Part shown: piece after piece, positions 33,550 through 41,176 of the stretch
Numbering within the stretch: position 1 is the first letter of the stretch
Layout of the letters: every line of letters starts with the position of its first letter
Origin: DATHKG01 sp035489435
Lineage (GTDB): Bacteria > Bacteroidota > Bacteroidia > Chitinophagales > Chitinophagaceae
DNA length: 64,000 nucleotides
Assembly: GCA_035489435.1 (NCBI GenBank)
Contig: DATHKG010000090.1
Strand: one strand, 5' to 3'
Made by a program: the position numbers and the translations under genes
The notes under the pieces: generated by a model
The model's database searches: none
What the model saw: only the letters and a program-made list of their open reading frames with translations
What the model was told of the DNA's origin: nothing

Positions 33550-33591
33550 GAAGTAGCGAATCACAAGCAGTACTGAAGCTGACGAAGTAGC
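33538..33591. repeat. 20-bp direct repeat spanning the permease fossil stop codon
   Basis: Two copies, 33538-33557 and 33572-33591, match at 17 of 20 positions; both contain TGAAGCT and GAAGTAGC. The first includes the TAA of the fossil permease. The copies are 34 bp apart. Confidence 0.6.
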
Positions 33592-33656
33592 AAGGCTTAT
33601 GAATATGCAAGTGAATCCATATTTTATTCTGATATACAAATTGGAAACGTGGTAAT

Positions 33657-33992
33657 CTAATTCTTTGGATCCCTGAAAATATCCTTATCCCAATTCCTGA
33701 ATTCATAGTATTTCGATTTGGGTTCCGCTGTCCACCCATTTATTCCCTTGCGTGGCAGATAAAATCCATGGATATATATGACAGGGATAGAGAAAACTGC
33801 CAGGAATATCATCGCAGTCATTCTGCCGGCATATACTGAGATCAATATCACTATTCCCATTGTAACAAGGTATTTTATCAGCTTCCTGGCTCTCGGCGTT
33901 CTCTCCTCGAATACCCCGAACAGAATATTTCCTGCTGCAAAAATGATACTTACAATCGCAATTTCAAACCATAAAGATTCAGTGTACCACAT
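33657..33992 (-). CDS. small membrane protein of unknown function
   Basis: This is a 111-residue protein with three hydrophobic helices: FEIAIVSIIFAAGNILFGVF, LVTMGIVILISVYAG and AMIFLAVFSIPVIYIHGFYL. The last quarter is polar and ends in WDKDIFRDPKN. It probably sits in the inner membrane. I do not recognise the family. The ATG at 33992 gives a plausible N-terminus (MWYTES). Confidence 0.65.
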   Translation of the reverse strand: MWYTESLWFEIAIVSIIFAAGNILFGVFEERTPRARKLIKYLVTMGIVILISVYAGRMTAMIFLAVFSIPVIYIHGFYLPRKGINGWTAEPKSKYYEFRNWDKDIFRDPKN

Positions 33993-34127
33993 ACATTTCG
34001 TTTTATGTCATGAAGTTAAGCAAGTGAAATATCTTTCATCTGTTTTCCAATTGTTATCGTAATGCAAAAAAAGGAACCATTTCTAAAAATAAATTTGGAT
34101 TCGTTTGAAAACTAACTGTAACTTTAC

Positions 34128-34139
34128 TTAACGGTGTTA
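34128..34139. promoter_or_regulatory. putative TetR operator upstream of tetR-type gene
   Basis: TTAACGGTGTTA, 24 bp before the regulator's ATG, matches the site TTAACAGTGTTAA found upstream of the efflux genes. Both show TTAAC and GTTA arms around a 3-base centre. A TAACTTTA sequence directly upstream resembles a -7 box, so the site would overlap the transcription start. Confidence 0.65.
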
Positions 34140-34162
34140 GATTATTTATAGCCGTAAAGCAA

Positions 34163-34759
34163 ATGGCAAGCAAGGACAGAATTTTGAGGTTAAAGGAAGA
34201 AACCAGGATTAATATCCTGGATGCAGCTTTTCATATTGTCAAAAAAGAGGGATGGCAGGCGCTGAGTATGCGAAAAATCGCCGAGGAAATTGAATATACC
34301 GCACCCATCATCTACGAATATTTTGCCAACAAGGAAGCAATCCTGGAAGCCCTAAGTAAAAAAGGCTTCCTCCTATTAACAAAGCAAATGCAGGAAGCGA
34401 GCGGTAAAGTTGATTCACCAGAAGAAAAAATCGAAGCTGTCTGGATGGCCTATTGGAACTTTGCATTTGCCGAAAAGGAATTCTACCAGTTAATGTTTGG
34501 CGTTTCGATGAATTGCTGTACGCAACAGAAAGGCCCTGAAATTGCCGGTCCTACTAACCTGGTTAACGACCTGATCAGTCAGTTAACCAGCGATAAAGGA
34601 GACGATGAATCAGAAGTGTGCAGATGGTACTATACCTATTGGTCCATTGTTCACGGGCTTATCTCCATAAATCTAACAAACCGCGGAACCTCAGACAAAC
34701 TAAACCGAAGAATTCTCCAGGATGCCATCCGGGGAATCACGAAGGCCATAACAGCCTGA
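34163..34759 (+). CDS. TetR family regulator of the efflux operon
   Basis: This is a 198-residue regulator. The N-terminal HTH reads INILDAAFHIVKKEGWQALS then MRKIAEEIEYTAPIIYEYFA, with the usual spacing for TetR. The ligand-binding domain is helical and contains two Cys near residue 119. It precedes the RND efflux genes on the same strand, and the same palindromic motif stands before both units. Repression of itself and of the pump, relieved by a pump substrate, is the natural model. Confidence 0.9.
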   Translation: MASKDRILRLKEETRINILDAAFHIVKKEGWQALSMRKIAEEIEYTAPIIYEYFANKEAILEALSKKGFLLLTKQMQEASGKVDSPEEKIEAVWMAYWNFAFAEKEFYQLMFGVSMNCCTQQKGPEIAGPTNLVNDLISQLTSDKGDDESEVCRWYYTYWSIVHGLISINLTNRGTSDKLNRRILQDAIRGITKAITA

Positions 34760-34796
34760 CAGTCAGAAAGTAGCCCGATATTAGTAGCCTGACATT
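34747..34796. repeat. degenerate repeats of AGCCYGA around the tetR-type stop codon
   Basis: AGCCTGACAGTC, AGCCCGATATTAG and AGCCTGACATTT follow one another at 34752, 34771 and 34785 (approximate). The first contains the TGA stop of the regulator gene. The units are irregular, so this is weaker than the similar cases elsewhere in the window. Confidence 0.45.
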
Positions 34797-34847
34797 TAAT
34801 TAACGATGCAAGCCGGTTGAAAAAACCGTTTTTTTTAAACTTTATTC

Positions 34848-34860
34848 TTAACAGTGTTAA
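34848..34860. promoter_or_regulatory. putative TetR operator upstream of the efflux genes
   Basis: TTAACAGTGTTAA is nearly palindromic and lies 17 bp before the ATG of the membrane fusion protein gene. It matches the site before the tetR-type gene in 11 of 12 shared positions. I infer that the regulator binds both. Confidence 0.65.
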
Positions 34861-34876
34861 ATCGTTTAATGTAGTT

Positions 34877-36022
34877 ATGAGAACTCCCATCATTTTAAGT
34901 CTTATCCTCGCACTTGCAGCAGCATGTTCAGACGATAAACCCCAGCAACCAGCTCCACCGCCGGTTGCAGAAGTAATAACAATTAATTCCTCCCCGGCCA
35001 CAACAGGTCATGATTACACCGCATCCCTGCAGGGAAAAGTAGACGTTGAAATCAGACCACAGGTTGATGGATTTCTCGATAAGGTGCTGGTAGACGAAGG
35101 TGCTTTTGTAAAAGCCGGTCAATTGCTTTTTAAAATTAATGATCAGCCCTATCGCGAACAGTTAAACAATGCTATTGCTAACCTTAAATCAGCAGAAGCA
35201 CAGTTAAACAATGCCGCGATTGAAATAGAAAAGCTTACACCCCTGGTTGAAAACAAAATCGTTTCAGATTATCAACTCAAGGTTGCAAAGTCAGCACACA
35301 ATGGAGCGACTGCAAATGTTGAACAGGCAAAGGCGCTTGTGGCATCGGCTAAGATAAAACTCGGGTATACGAATGTAACGGCCCCGGTTAGTGGATATAT
35401 AGGAAGGCTTCCGAAGAAACAAGGATCCCTGGTTTCACCTGCTGATCCCGAAGCATTAACCAATCTTTCAGATGTCCATGAAGTATATGCTTATTTCTCG
35501 CTCGGTGAAACAGACTTTATCAACTTCAAGTCGCAATATGAAGGTGCGACTATCAGCGATAAATTAAAAAATCTACCTGCTGTTTCATTGATACTGCCAG
35601 ACAACTCGGTCTATCCTGTTACAGGAAAAATTGATATGGTCGATGGACGATTCGATAAAACAACCGGTGCAATCACATTGAGAGCAATCTTTTCTAACAG
35701 CAATAATTTGTTGAGATCAGGAAATACAGGAAAGATAAGATTACAGCAGGAGCACCTGAATGCGATACTGGTTCCACAATCAGCTACAGTTGAAGTACAG
35801 GACAAAATATTTGTTTATGCTGTGGGTGATAGTAACAAGGTGAGCAAACAGCCATTACAGGTGATAGGCAAAAGCGGTACCGATTATATTGTGAAAGAAG
35901 GAGTGAAAGCGGGCGACAGGATAGTGATCAATGGCCTGGAAAATCTAAGCGAGGACCTCGTAATCAAACCTGAGAGCCCGAAGACCAATACCCAGCTCTC
36001 AATGGCAGATAAGAAAAACTGA
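34877..36022 (+). CDS. RND efflux periplasmic adaptor (AcrA-like) lipoprotein
   Basis: This is a 381-residue adaptor. The start at 34877 (MRTPIILSLILALAAACSDD) gives a lipobox Cys at about residue 17; a longer frame from 34817 would run through the operator and was rejected. The HlyD-like order is visible: a barrel strand with VEIRPQVDGFLDKVLVDEGA, lipoyl-like FVKAGQLLFKINDQPYREQL, a helical hairpin with repeated AxxxLxxA patterns, then a second lipoyl half with VTAPVSGYIGRLPKKQGSLV. It links the inner-membrane pump to the outer-membrane channel. Confidence 0.92.
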   Translation: MRTPIILSLILALAAACSDDKPQQPAPPPVAEVITINSSPATTGHDYTASLQGKVDVEIRPQVDGFLDKVLVDEGAFVKAGQLLFKINDQPYREQLNNAIANLKSAEAQLNNAAIEIEKLTPLVENKIVSDYQLKVAKSAHNGATANVEQAKALVASAKIKLGYTNVTAPVSGYIGRLPKKQGSLVSPADPEALTNLSDVHEVYAYFSLGETDFINFKSQYEGATISDKLKNLPAVSLILPDNSVYPVTGKIDMVDGRFDKTTGAITLRAIFSNSNNLLRSGNTGKIRLQQEHLNAILVPQSATVEVQDKIFVYAVGDSNKVSKQPLQVIGKSGTDYIVKEGVKAGDRIVINGLENLSEDLVIKPESPKTNTQLSMADKKN

Positions 36023-36310
36023 AGGACAGCGCTGAGGCGTATGCTTCATGCTGATGCCTTATTAGACCTTAGCTATTTTAGCTTAAAGGTTCATTGAGTA
36101 GCTAAGTTCATTGAGTAGCTAAGCTGGCTCATTGAGCAAACCGAATACCAACTTTAAACACCCTAGACTTAACCATCTCACCCTTCCCGGAATAACAAAA
36201 AACATATAGCAGCCTGTTTAGAATAACCAGCAGTAATTGATTGATTACTGAACAGGCAGGCTATGTGAATCAATCAACAAGAATCAATACAAAGAATCAA
36301 TACAACCATC
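36023..36310. other. spacer between adaptor and pump genes
   Basis: This is 288 bp without a gene. It contains two exact copies of the 17-bp unit TTCATTGAGTAGCTAAG (36090-36106 and 36107-36123) and a partial third. It also holds AATCAATC-type short repeats just before the pump gene. Despite the length, the three efflux genes are probably one operon, since I see no terminator here. Confidence 0.6.
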
Positions 36311-39300
36311 ATGTTTAAGAAATTCATCGAAAGGCCGGTCATGGCAACCGTTATCTCTATACTCCTGGTAATGCTGGGAGTACTCGGCCTCTTCAAACTT
36401 CCGCTGGAACAATTCCCGGATATCGCTCCACCGGCTGTACAGGTTGCCGCTTTTTACCCGGGAGCAAATGCTGAAACTGTACTCAGATCCGTTGCGCCAT
36501 CACTTGAAGAAAGTATCAATGGCGTAGAAAATATGAGTTATATGAGTTCAACTGCCAGCAATGACGGGTCACTTGTGATAACCATATACTTTAAGCTCGG
36601 TACCAATCCTGACCAGGCAGCAGTTAATGTGCAAAATCGGGTAGCACAGGCCACCAGCCAGCTTCCTGCAGAGGTGGTACAGGCAGGTATTACAACTTCC
36701 AAACAACAGAACAGTTTGTTGATGGTGGTTGATTTGTATGCAGAGGATGAAAAAAACTATGATCAGACTTTCCTGGCAAACTATGCACAAATCAATATCA
36801 TCCCTGAGATAAAAAGAATCCAGGGAGTAGGGCAGGCACTGATCTTTGGTGGAAGCAAGGATTACTCAATGCGTGTCTGGCTGAAACCTGCACAGATGGC
36901 CGCATATAATCTTACACCGGGTGATGTCTTAGCGTCTATTCAAGATAAAAATCTTGAAGCAGCACCTGGAAAGTTTGGAGAAAGCAGCGGTGAAGCTTTT
37001 GAATATGTGATCAAATATAAAGGCAAACTGAATCAACCACTCGACTATGAAAACATAATAATCAGATCCAACCCTGATGGCTCAATGCTGCGACTGAAAG
37101 ATGTTGCGAAAATTGAATTTGGTTCGTACACCTATGGAAACTATACCCGTGTAAATGGAAAGCCAGGAATTAACATTGCCTCCTTCCAGCTTTCAGGTTC
37201 AAACAGTAACGAGATACAGATTGCAATCGCAAAGTTTATGGATAAAGCTTCAAAGAGCTTTCCGAAAGGAGTCAAACACCTTATCCTGTATAATACTAAA
37301 AATTCACTTGACCAATCCATTAGCCAGGTGATTCATACGCTGATAGAAGCATTTATTCTTGTGTTCATAGTTGTGTTTTTATTCCTGCAGGATTTCCGTT
37401 CAACGTTGATTCCTGCGATAGCAGTGCCTGTGGCCATTATCGGGACCTTCTTTTTTATGAACCTGTTTGGCTTTTCAATCAACCTGCTTACTTTGTTTGC
37501 ACTTGTGCTTGCCATCGGTATAGTGGTGGATGATGCCATCGTGGTAGTGGAAGCGGTGCATGCCAAGATGGAGAATGAACACCTGCCTCCAAAAGCCGCA
37601 ACCGTTTCAGCCATGCGTGAGATCACCGGTGCTATCATTTCAATAACACTTGTGATGAGTGCGGTGTTTCTTCCGGTCGGTTTCATGGAAGGTTCAACGG
37701 GCGTATTTTACCGGCAGTTTGCGTTTACACTCGCCATTGCCATCGTGATATCGGCAGTAAATGCGTTGACGCTTAGTCCAGCATTGACGGCTTTGTTATT
37801 AAAGGATAAACACGGGAATAAGGCGGGTAACAAAAAACGCAGTTTCAAAGAAAAATTCTTCGATGGATTTAATACCGGCTTCAATTCATTATCCAATAAA
37901 TACCTGGGCAGTATCAAGTTCCTGGTAAGATATAAATGGGTTGGCTTTGCAGGGCTTGCTATCGTGTTGGCATCTACAGCCTGGATGGTATCTAAAACAA
38001 AAACCGGTTTCATTCCTTCCGAGGATCAGGGCTTTATTGCAATTTCTCTTTCTATGCCAGCCGGAGCCTCACTGCAAAGGACAACCGAAGCGGTGAAAAA
38101 GACAGAAGCTGCACTTGGTGATCTTGAAGCGAGCCGCACACTCATGGGCCTTTCAGGATTTAATATGCTCACTCAATCTTCAAGTCCTTCAGCTGCTGTT
38201 GTATTTGTTCTTTTGAAAGAAGCAAAAGAAAGAGGAAAAATAAAAGACATCAATGCCATCATGAATGATATCAGGCAAAGACTCGCCGGTGTGAAAGATG
38301 GAAATTTCTTTGTGTTCACTTTCCCAACCGTGCCTGGATTTAGTAATATAGACGGACTAGATCTTGTATTGCAGGACAAAACCGGTGGCAAGCTTGATAA
38401 ATTCAGCGGCGTTGCACAAAACTTCATCGGCGAATTGATGAAGCGCAAGGAAATCGCAATGGCTTTTACTTCATTTAAATCAGATTATCCACAACTTGAC
38501 CTGGAAGTTGATGAGGTTAAAGCAGAACAACTTGGCGTAAATGTGAAGGACATATTACAGACTATGCAGGCCTATTATGGCAGCACCCAGGCATCAGATT
38601 TTAATCGTTTTGGCAAATACTACCGGGTTGTTATCCAGGCTGAAACCGGTTCCAGGGCTGAGCCATCTTCTGTAGAAGGAGTGTTTGTGAAAAACAGGAG
38701 CGGTGAAATGGTGCCAATTAATACCCTGGTCAAATTAAAAAGAGTTTTTGGACCGGAGACAGTATCACGTTACAATCTTTTTAATTCTATCGGGATCAAT
38801 GCTATTACCAAACCAGGATTTAGTTCTGGTGATGCCATCAGGGCAGTTGAAGAAGTCGCCGCTGATAAATTACCTGAAGGATATGCTTTTGAATTTTCCG
38901 GGCTTACCCGCGAGGAAATCTCATCGGGCGGACAATCGGTTATCATTTTCGCACTCTGTCTGCTTTTTGTTTACTTCCTGCTGGCAGCACAGTATGAAAG
39001 TTATATCCTGCCACTATCAGTAATTTTTTCAATACCTGTCGGAGTATTTGGCGTATTCGCTGCGATCGGCTTAACAGGAATTGAAAATAACATTTATGTA
39101 CAGGTGGCACTTGTGATGCTAATCGGCCTGCTTGCAAAAAATGCGATCCTGATTGTTGAATATGCGGTTCAAAGGAGAAGGGCCGGAAAAACTTTACTTG
39201 CTTCAGCAATGGAAGCTGCGAAACTCAGACTACGTCCCATCGTGATGACTTCGCTGGCCTTTGTTGCCGGATTGATTCCTATGATGACCGCAACGGGTCC

Positions 39301-39499
39301 TTCTGCACAGGGTAATCATTCGATCAGTATCGGCGCCGCAGGTGGAATGATCACCGGGGTTATTCTTGGAGTTTTGATCATACCTGTGCTGTTTATAGTT
39401 TTCCAGCATCTGCAGGAAAAGATCACCGGTAAACCGATTTTGAGAACTAACAATAAACAAAAAGAACACGAAAAAAATCATCAGCCGGTGATAGCATAA
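36311..39499 (+). CDS. RND efflux pump inner-membrane subunit (AcrB/HAE1 type)
   Basis: This is a 1062-residue pump. It has 12 expected membrane helices, starting MFKKFIERPVMATVISILLV, with the LPLEQFPDIAPPAVQV block after the first helix. Helix 4 carries the proton-relay pair in LAIGIVVDDAIVVVEAV, and the large periplasmic loops and the second half (LAAQYESYILPLSV, GLLAKNAILIVEYAVQ) match HAE1-type multidrug pumps. It exports hydrophobic or amphiphilic compounds with proton import. The outer-membrane factor gene follows after 25 bp. Confidence 0.95.
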   Translation: MFKKFIERPVMATVISILLVMLGVLGLFKLPLEQFPDIAPPAVQVAAFYPGANAETVLRSVAPSLEESINGVENMSYMSSTASNDGSLVITIYFKLGTNPDQAAVNVQNRVAQATSQLPAEVVQAGITTSKQQNSLLMVVDLYAEDEKNYDQTFLANYAQINIIPEIKRIQGVGQALIFGGSKDYSMRVWLKPAQMAAYNLTPGDVLASIQDKNLEAAPGKFGESSGEAFEYVIKYKGKLNQPLDYENIIIRSNPDGSMLRLKDVAKIEFGSYTYGNYTRVNGKPGINIASFQLSGSNSNEIQIAIAKFMDKASKSFPKGVKHLILYNTKNSLDQSISQVIHTLIEAFILVFIVVFLFLQDFRSTLIPAIAVPVAIIGTFFFMNLFGFSINLLTLFALVLAIGIVVDDAIVVVEAVHAKMENEHLPPKAATVSAMREITGAIISITLVMSAVFLPVGFMEGSTGVFYRQFAFTLAIAIVISAVNALTLSPALTALLLKDKHGNKAGNKKRSFKEKFFDGFNTGFNSLSNKYLGSIKFLVRYKWVGFAGLAIVLASTAWMVSKTKTGFIPSEDQGFIAISLSMPAGASLQRTTEAVKKTEAALGDLEASRTLMGLSGFNMLTQSSSPSAAVVFVLLKEAKERGKIKDINAIMNDIRQRLAGVKDGNFFVFTFPTVPGFSNIDGLDLVLQDKTGGKLDKFSGVAQNFIGELMKRKEIAMAFTSFKSDYPQLDLEVDEVKAEQLGVNVKDILQTMQAYYGSTQASDFNRFGKYYRVVIQAETGSRAEPSSVEGVFVKNRSGEMVPINTLVKLKRVFGPETVSRYNLFNSIGINAITKPGFSSGDAIRAVEEVAADKLPEGYAFEFSGLTREEISSGGQSVIIFALCLLFVYFLLAAQYESYILPLSVIFSIPVGVFGVFAAIGLTGIENNIYVQVALVMLIGLLAKNAILIVEYAVQRRRAGKTLLASAMEAAKLRLRPIVMTSLAFVAGLIPMMTATGPSAQGNHSISIGAAGGMITGVILGVLIIPVLFIVFQHLQEKITGKPILRTNNKQKEHEKNHQPVIA

Positions 39500-39524
39500 C
39501 CATAAAACAATTAATAAAAAAGAA

Positions 39525-41054
39525 ATGAAAAATTATATAGCACACATTATTTTACCATTGCTGCTTGCTTTTATTGCAGCATGTAATGTGTCGAAAGACA
39601 ATGTAAAGCCGGAAGCAGCACTCCCGGTGAAGTTTAGAAATGATAACTTCTCTCAGGCAGTAAGGGATAGCCCGGTCAGGGCAACTGTCGATAAGTTGGC
39701 AATTATTGACAGCTCAACAGCTTCAGACAGATTAGGAGCTTCAGACAGCCTGGCGATTGATCGTAATACTCATGAGGGCAACAATATTGCAGATTTGTCC
39801 TGGAAGAATTTTTTTACAGACCCGGTGCTCCAGAAGCTGATTGATACCGCGATCGTAAAGAACTATGACATGCAACTGGCAATAAAAAATATCGAAACGG
39901 CACAGTTGCTTTTAAAACAAAGTCGCTGGGGCTATGTTCCAGACCTGAGCCTGCAAATTGGTGCAAGCTCCAACCGGCCTTCAGACAACAGCCTCAATGG
40001 TTTAAGTGCAAGCCAGTTCCTGGGAACAAAACATATCGAAGATTTTACTGCAAATATTTCGTTGTCATGGGAAGCAGATATCTGGGGAAAAATAAAAAAC
40101 CGAAAGGCTGCAGCGCTGGCTGGTTATCTGCAATCAGAGGAAGTAAGGAAGGCTGTTCAAACTAATCTTGTGGCGAGCATATCTCAGGCTTATTACAATC
40201 TGTTAATGCTGGATGAACAACTCCTGATTGCCGAGAAAAATATCAGGTTGAGTGATAGCACATTGAGGATATTGAGATTTCAGTATAATGCCGGACAGGT
40301 TACCGCCCTCGCGGTTCAGCAGGCAGAAGCGCAACAAAATACTGCTACAGCTCTTCTGCCACAAATAGAAAAGGACATCGTGTTGCAGGAAAATGCACTG
40401 CGTGTTTTATCGGCAGAACTGCCTTCAGCCGTTCTTCGTCAGTCAACTTTGGCACAGGTAAATATTTCTGATAGTTTATCGGCCGGTGTACCCACGGAGA
40501 TGCTTAGCCGCAGGCCCGATGTAAAAAGACAGGAACTTGAATTGAATATAGCAAATGCACAGGTCGGCATTACCCGGGCTAATATGTATCCGGCTTTAAA
40601 AATAACTGCAGCTGGTGGCCTGAATGCCTTTAAAGCAAGCAACTGGTTTAATATCCCGGCATCGCTGTATGGCGCAGTAACCGGGGGAATCGTTCAGCCC
40701 CTGATACTGAAAAAACAACTAAAAACGGAATATGAGATTGCAAAGGTTCGTCGCGAACAATCAGTTATTGAATTCCGTCAATCTGTGCTGTTTGCCGTTG
40801 GAGAAGTCTCCGATGCACTCGTAAGAATCGAAAAACTGGGTACTGAACAACGGATCGTGAGAGACAGGGTTGAATTGTTGCAAAAAGCCACCAGCAATGC
40901 ACGCCAGCTTTTCAGTTCAGGCATGGCAAATTATCTGGAGGTTATTACAGCACAGGGCAATGTACTTCAAAGTGAACTGGAACTTGCTGCATTAACCCGG
41001 GAACACCTGGGAGCAAAGGTGGAACTGTATCGGTCGCTTGGAGGAGGATGGTGA
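39525..41054 (+). CDS. outer-membrane efflux factor (OprM/TolC type) lipoprotein
   Basis: This is a 509-residue protein. The N-terminal MKNYIAHIILPLLLAFIAACN is a lipoprotein signal. The NodT-type pattern follows: LSWKNFFTDPVLQKLIDTAI, then two repeats of long helices with SLSWEADIWGKIKNRKAAAL, and the conserved SRRPDVKRQELELNIANAQV and GGLNAF regions. The total length is near normal. It completes the tripartite efflux system. Its TGA stop is followed immediately by a long perfect hairpin of the AAGAGA repeat family, which could act as a terminator for both convergent genes. Confidence 0.93.
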   Translation: MKNYIAHIILPLLLAFIAACNVSKDNVKPEAALPVKFRNDNFSQAVRDSPVRATVDKLAIIDSSTASDRLGASDSLAIDRNTHEGNNIADLSWKNFFTDPVLQKLIDTAIVKNYDMQLAIKNIETAQLLLKQSRWGYVPDLSLQIGASSNRPSDNSLNGLSASQFLGTKHIEDFTANISLSWEADIWGKIKNRKAAALAGYLQSEEVRKAVQTNLVASISQAYYNLLMLDEQLLIAEKNIRLSDSTLRILRFQYNAGQVTALAVQQAEAQQNTATALLPQIEKDIVLQENALRVLSAELPSAVLRQSTLAQVNISDSLSAGVPTEMLSRRPDVKRQELELNIANAQVGITRANMYPALKITAAGGLNAFKASNWFNIPASLYGAVTGGIVQPLILKKQLKTEYEIAKVRREQSVIEFRQSVLFAVGEVSDALVRIEKLGTEQRIVRDRVELLQKATSNARQLFSSGMANYLEVITAQGNVLQSELELAALTREHLGAKVELYRSLGGGW

Positions 41055-41164
41055 AAGAGAATTATGAATTATGAGTTATGAATTATGAAAGCAGTTATGA
41101 AATTGAAACTATTGTATCTCATAACTGCTTTCATAATTCATAACTCATAATTCATAATTCTCTT
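41055..41164. repeat. palindromic repeat, perfect 46-bp stem, between convergent genes
   Basis: Arms 41055-41100 and 41119-41164 are exact reverse complements, 46 bp each, around an 18-bp loop. The outer 36 bp belong to the AAGAGA...TTATGAA family; the inner part (GCAGTTATGA) is specific to this copy. It begins right after the efflux operon stop and ends 13 bp before the stop of the convergent S9 peptidase gene. In RNA it would form a very stable hairpin and could serve as a bidirectional terminator. Confidence 0.85.
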
Positions 41165-41176
41165 AAAATGACTTTC

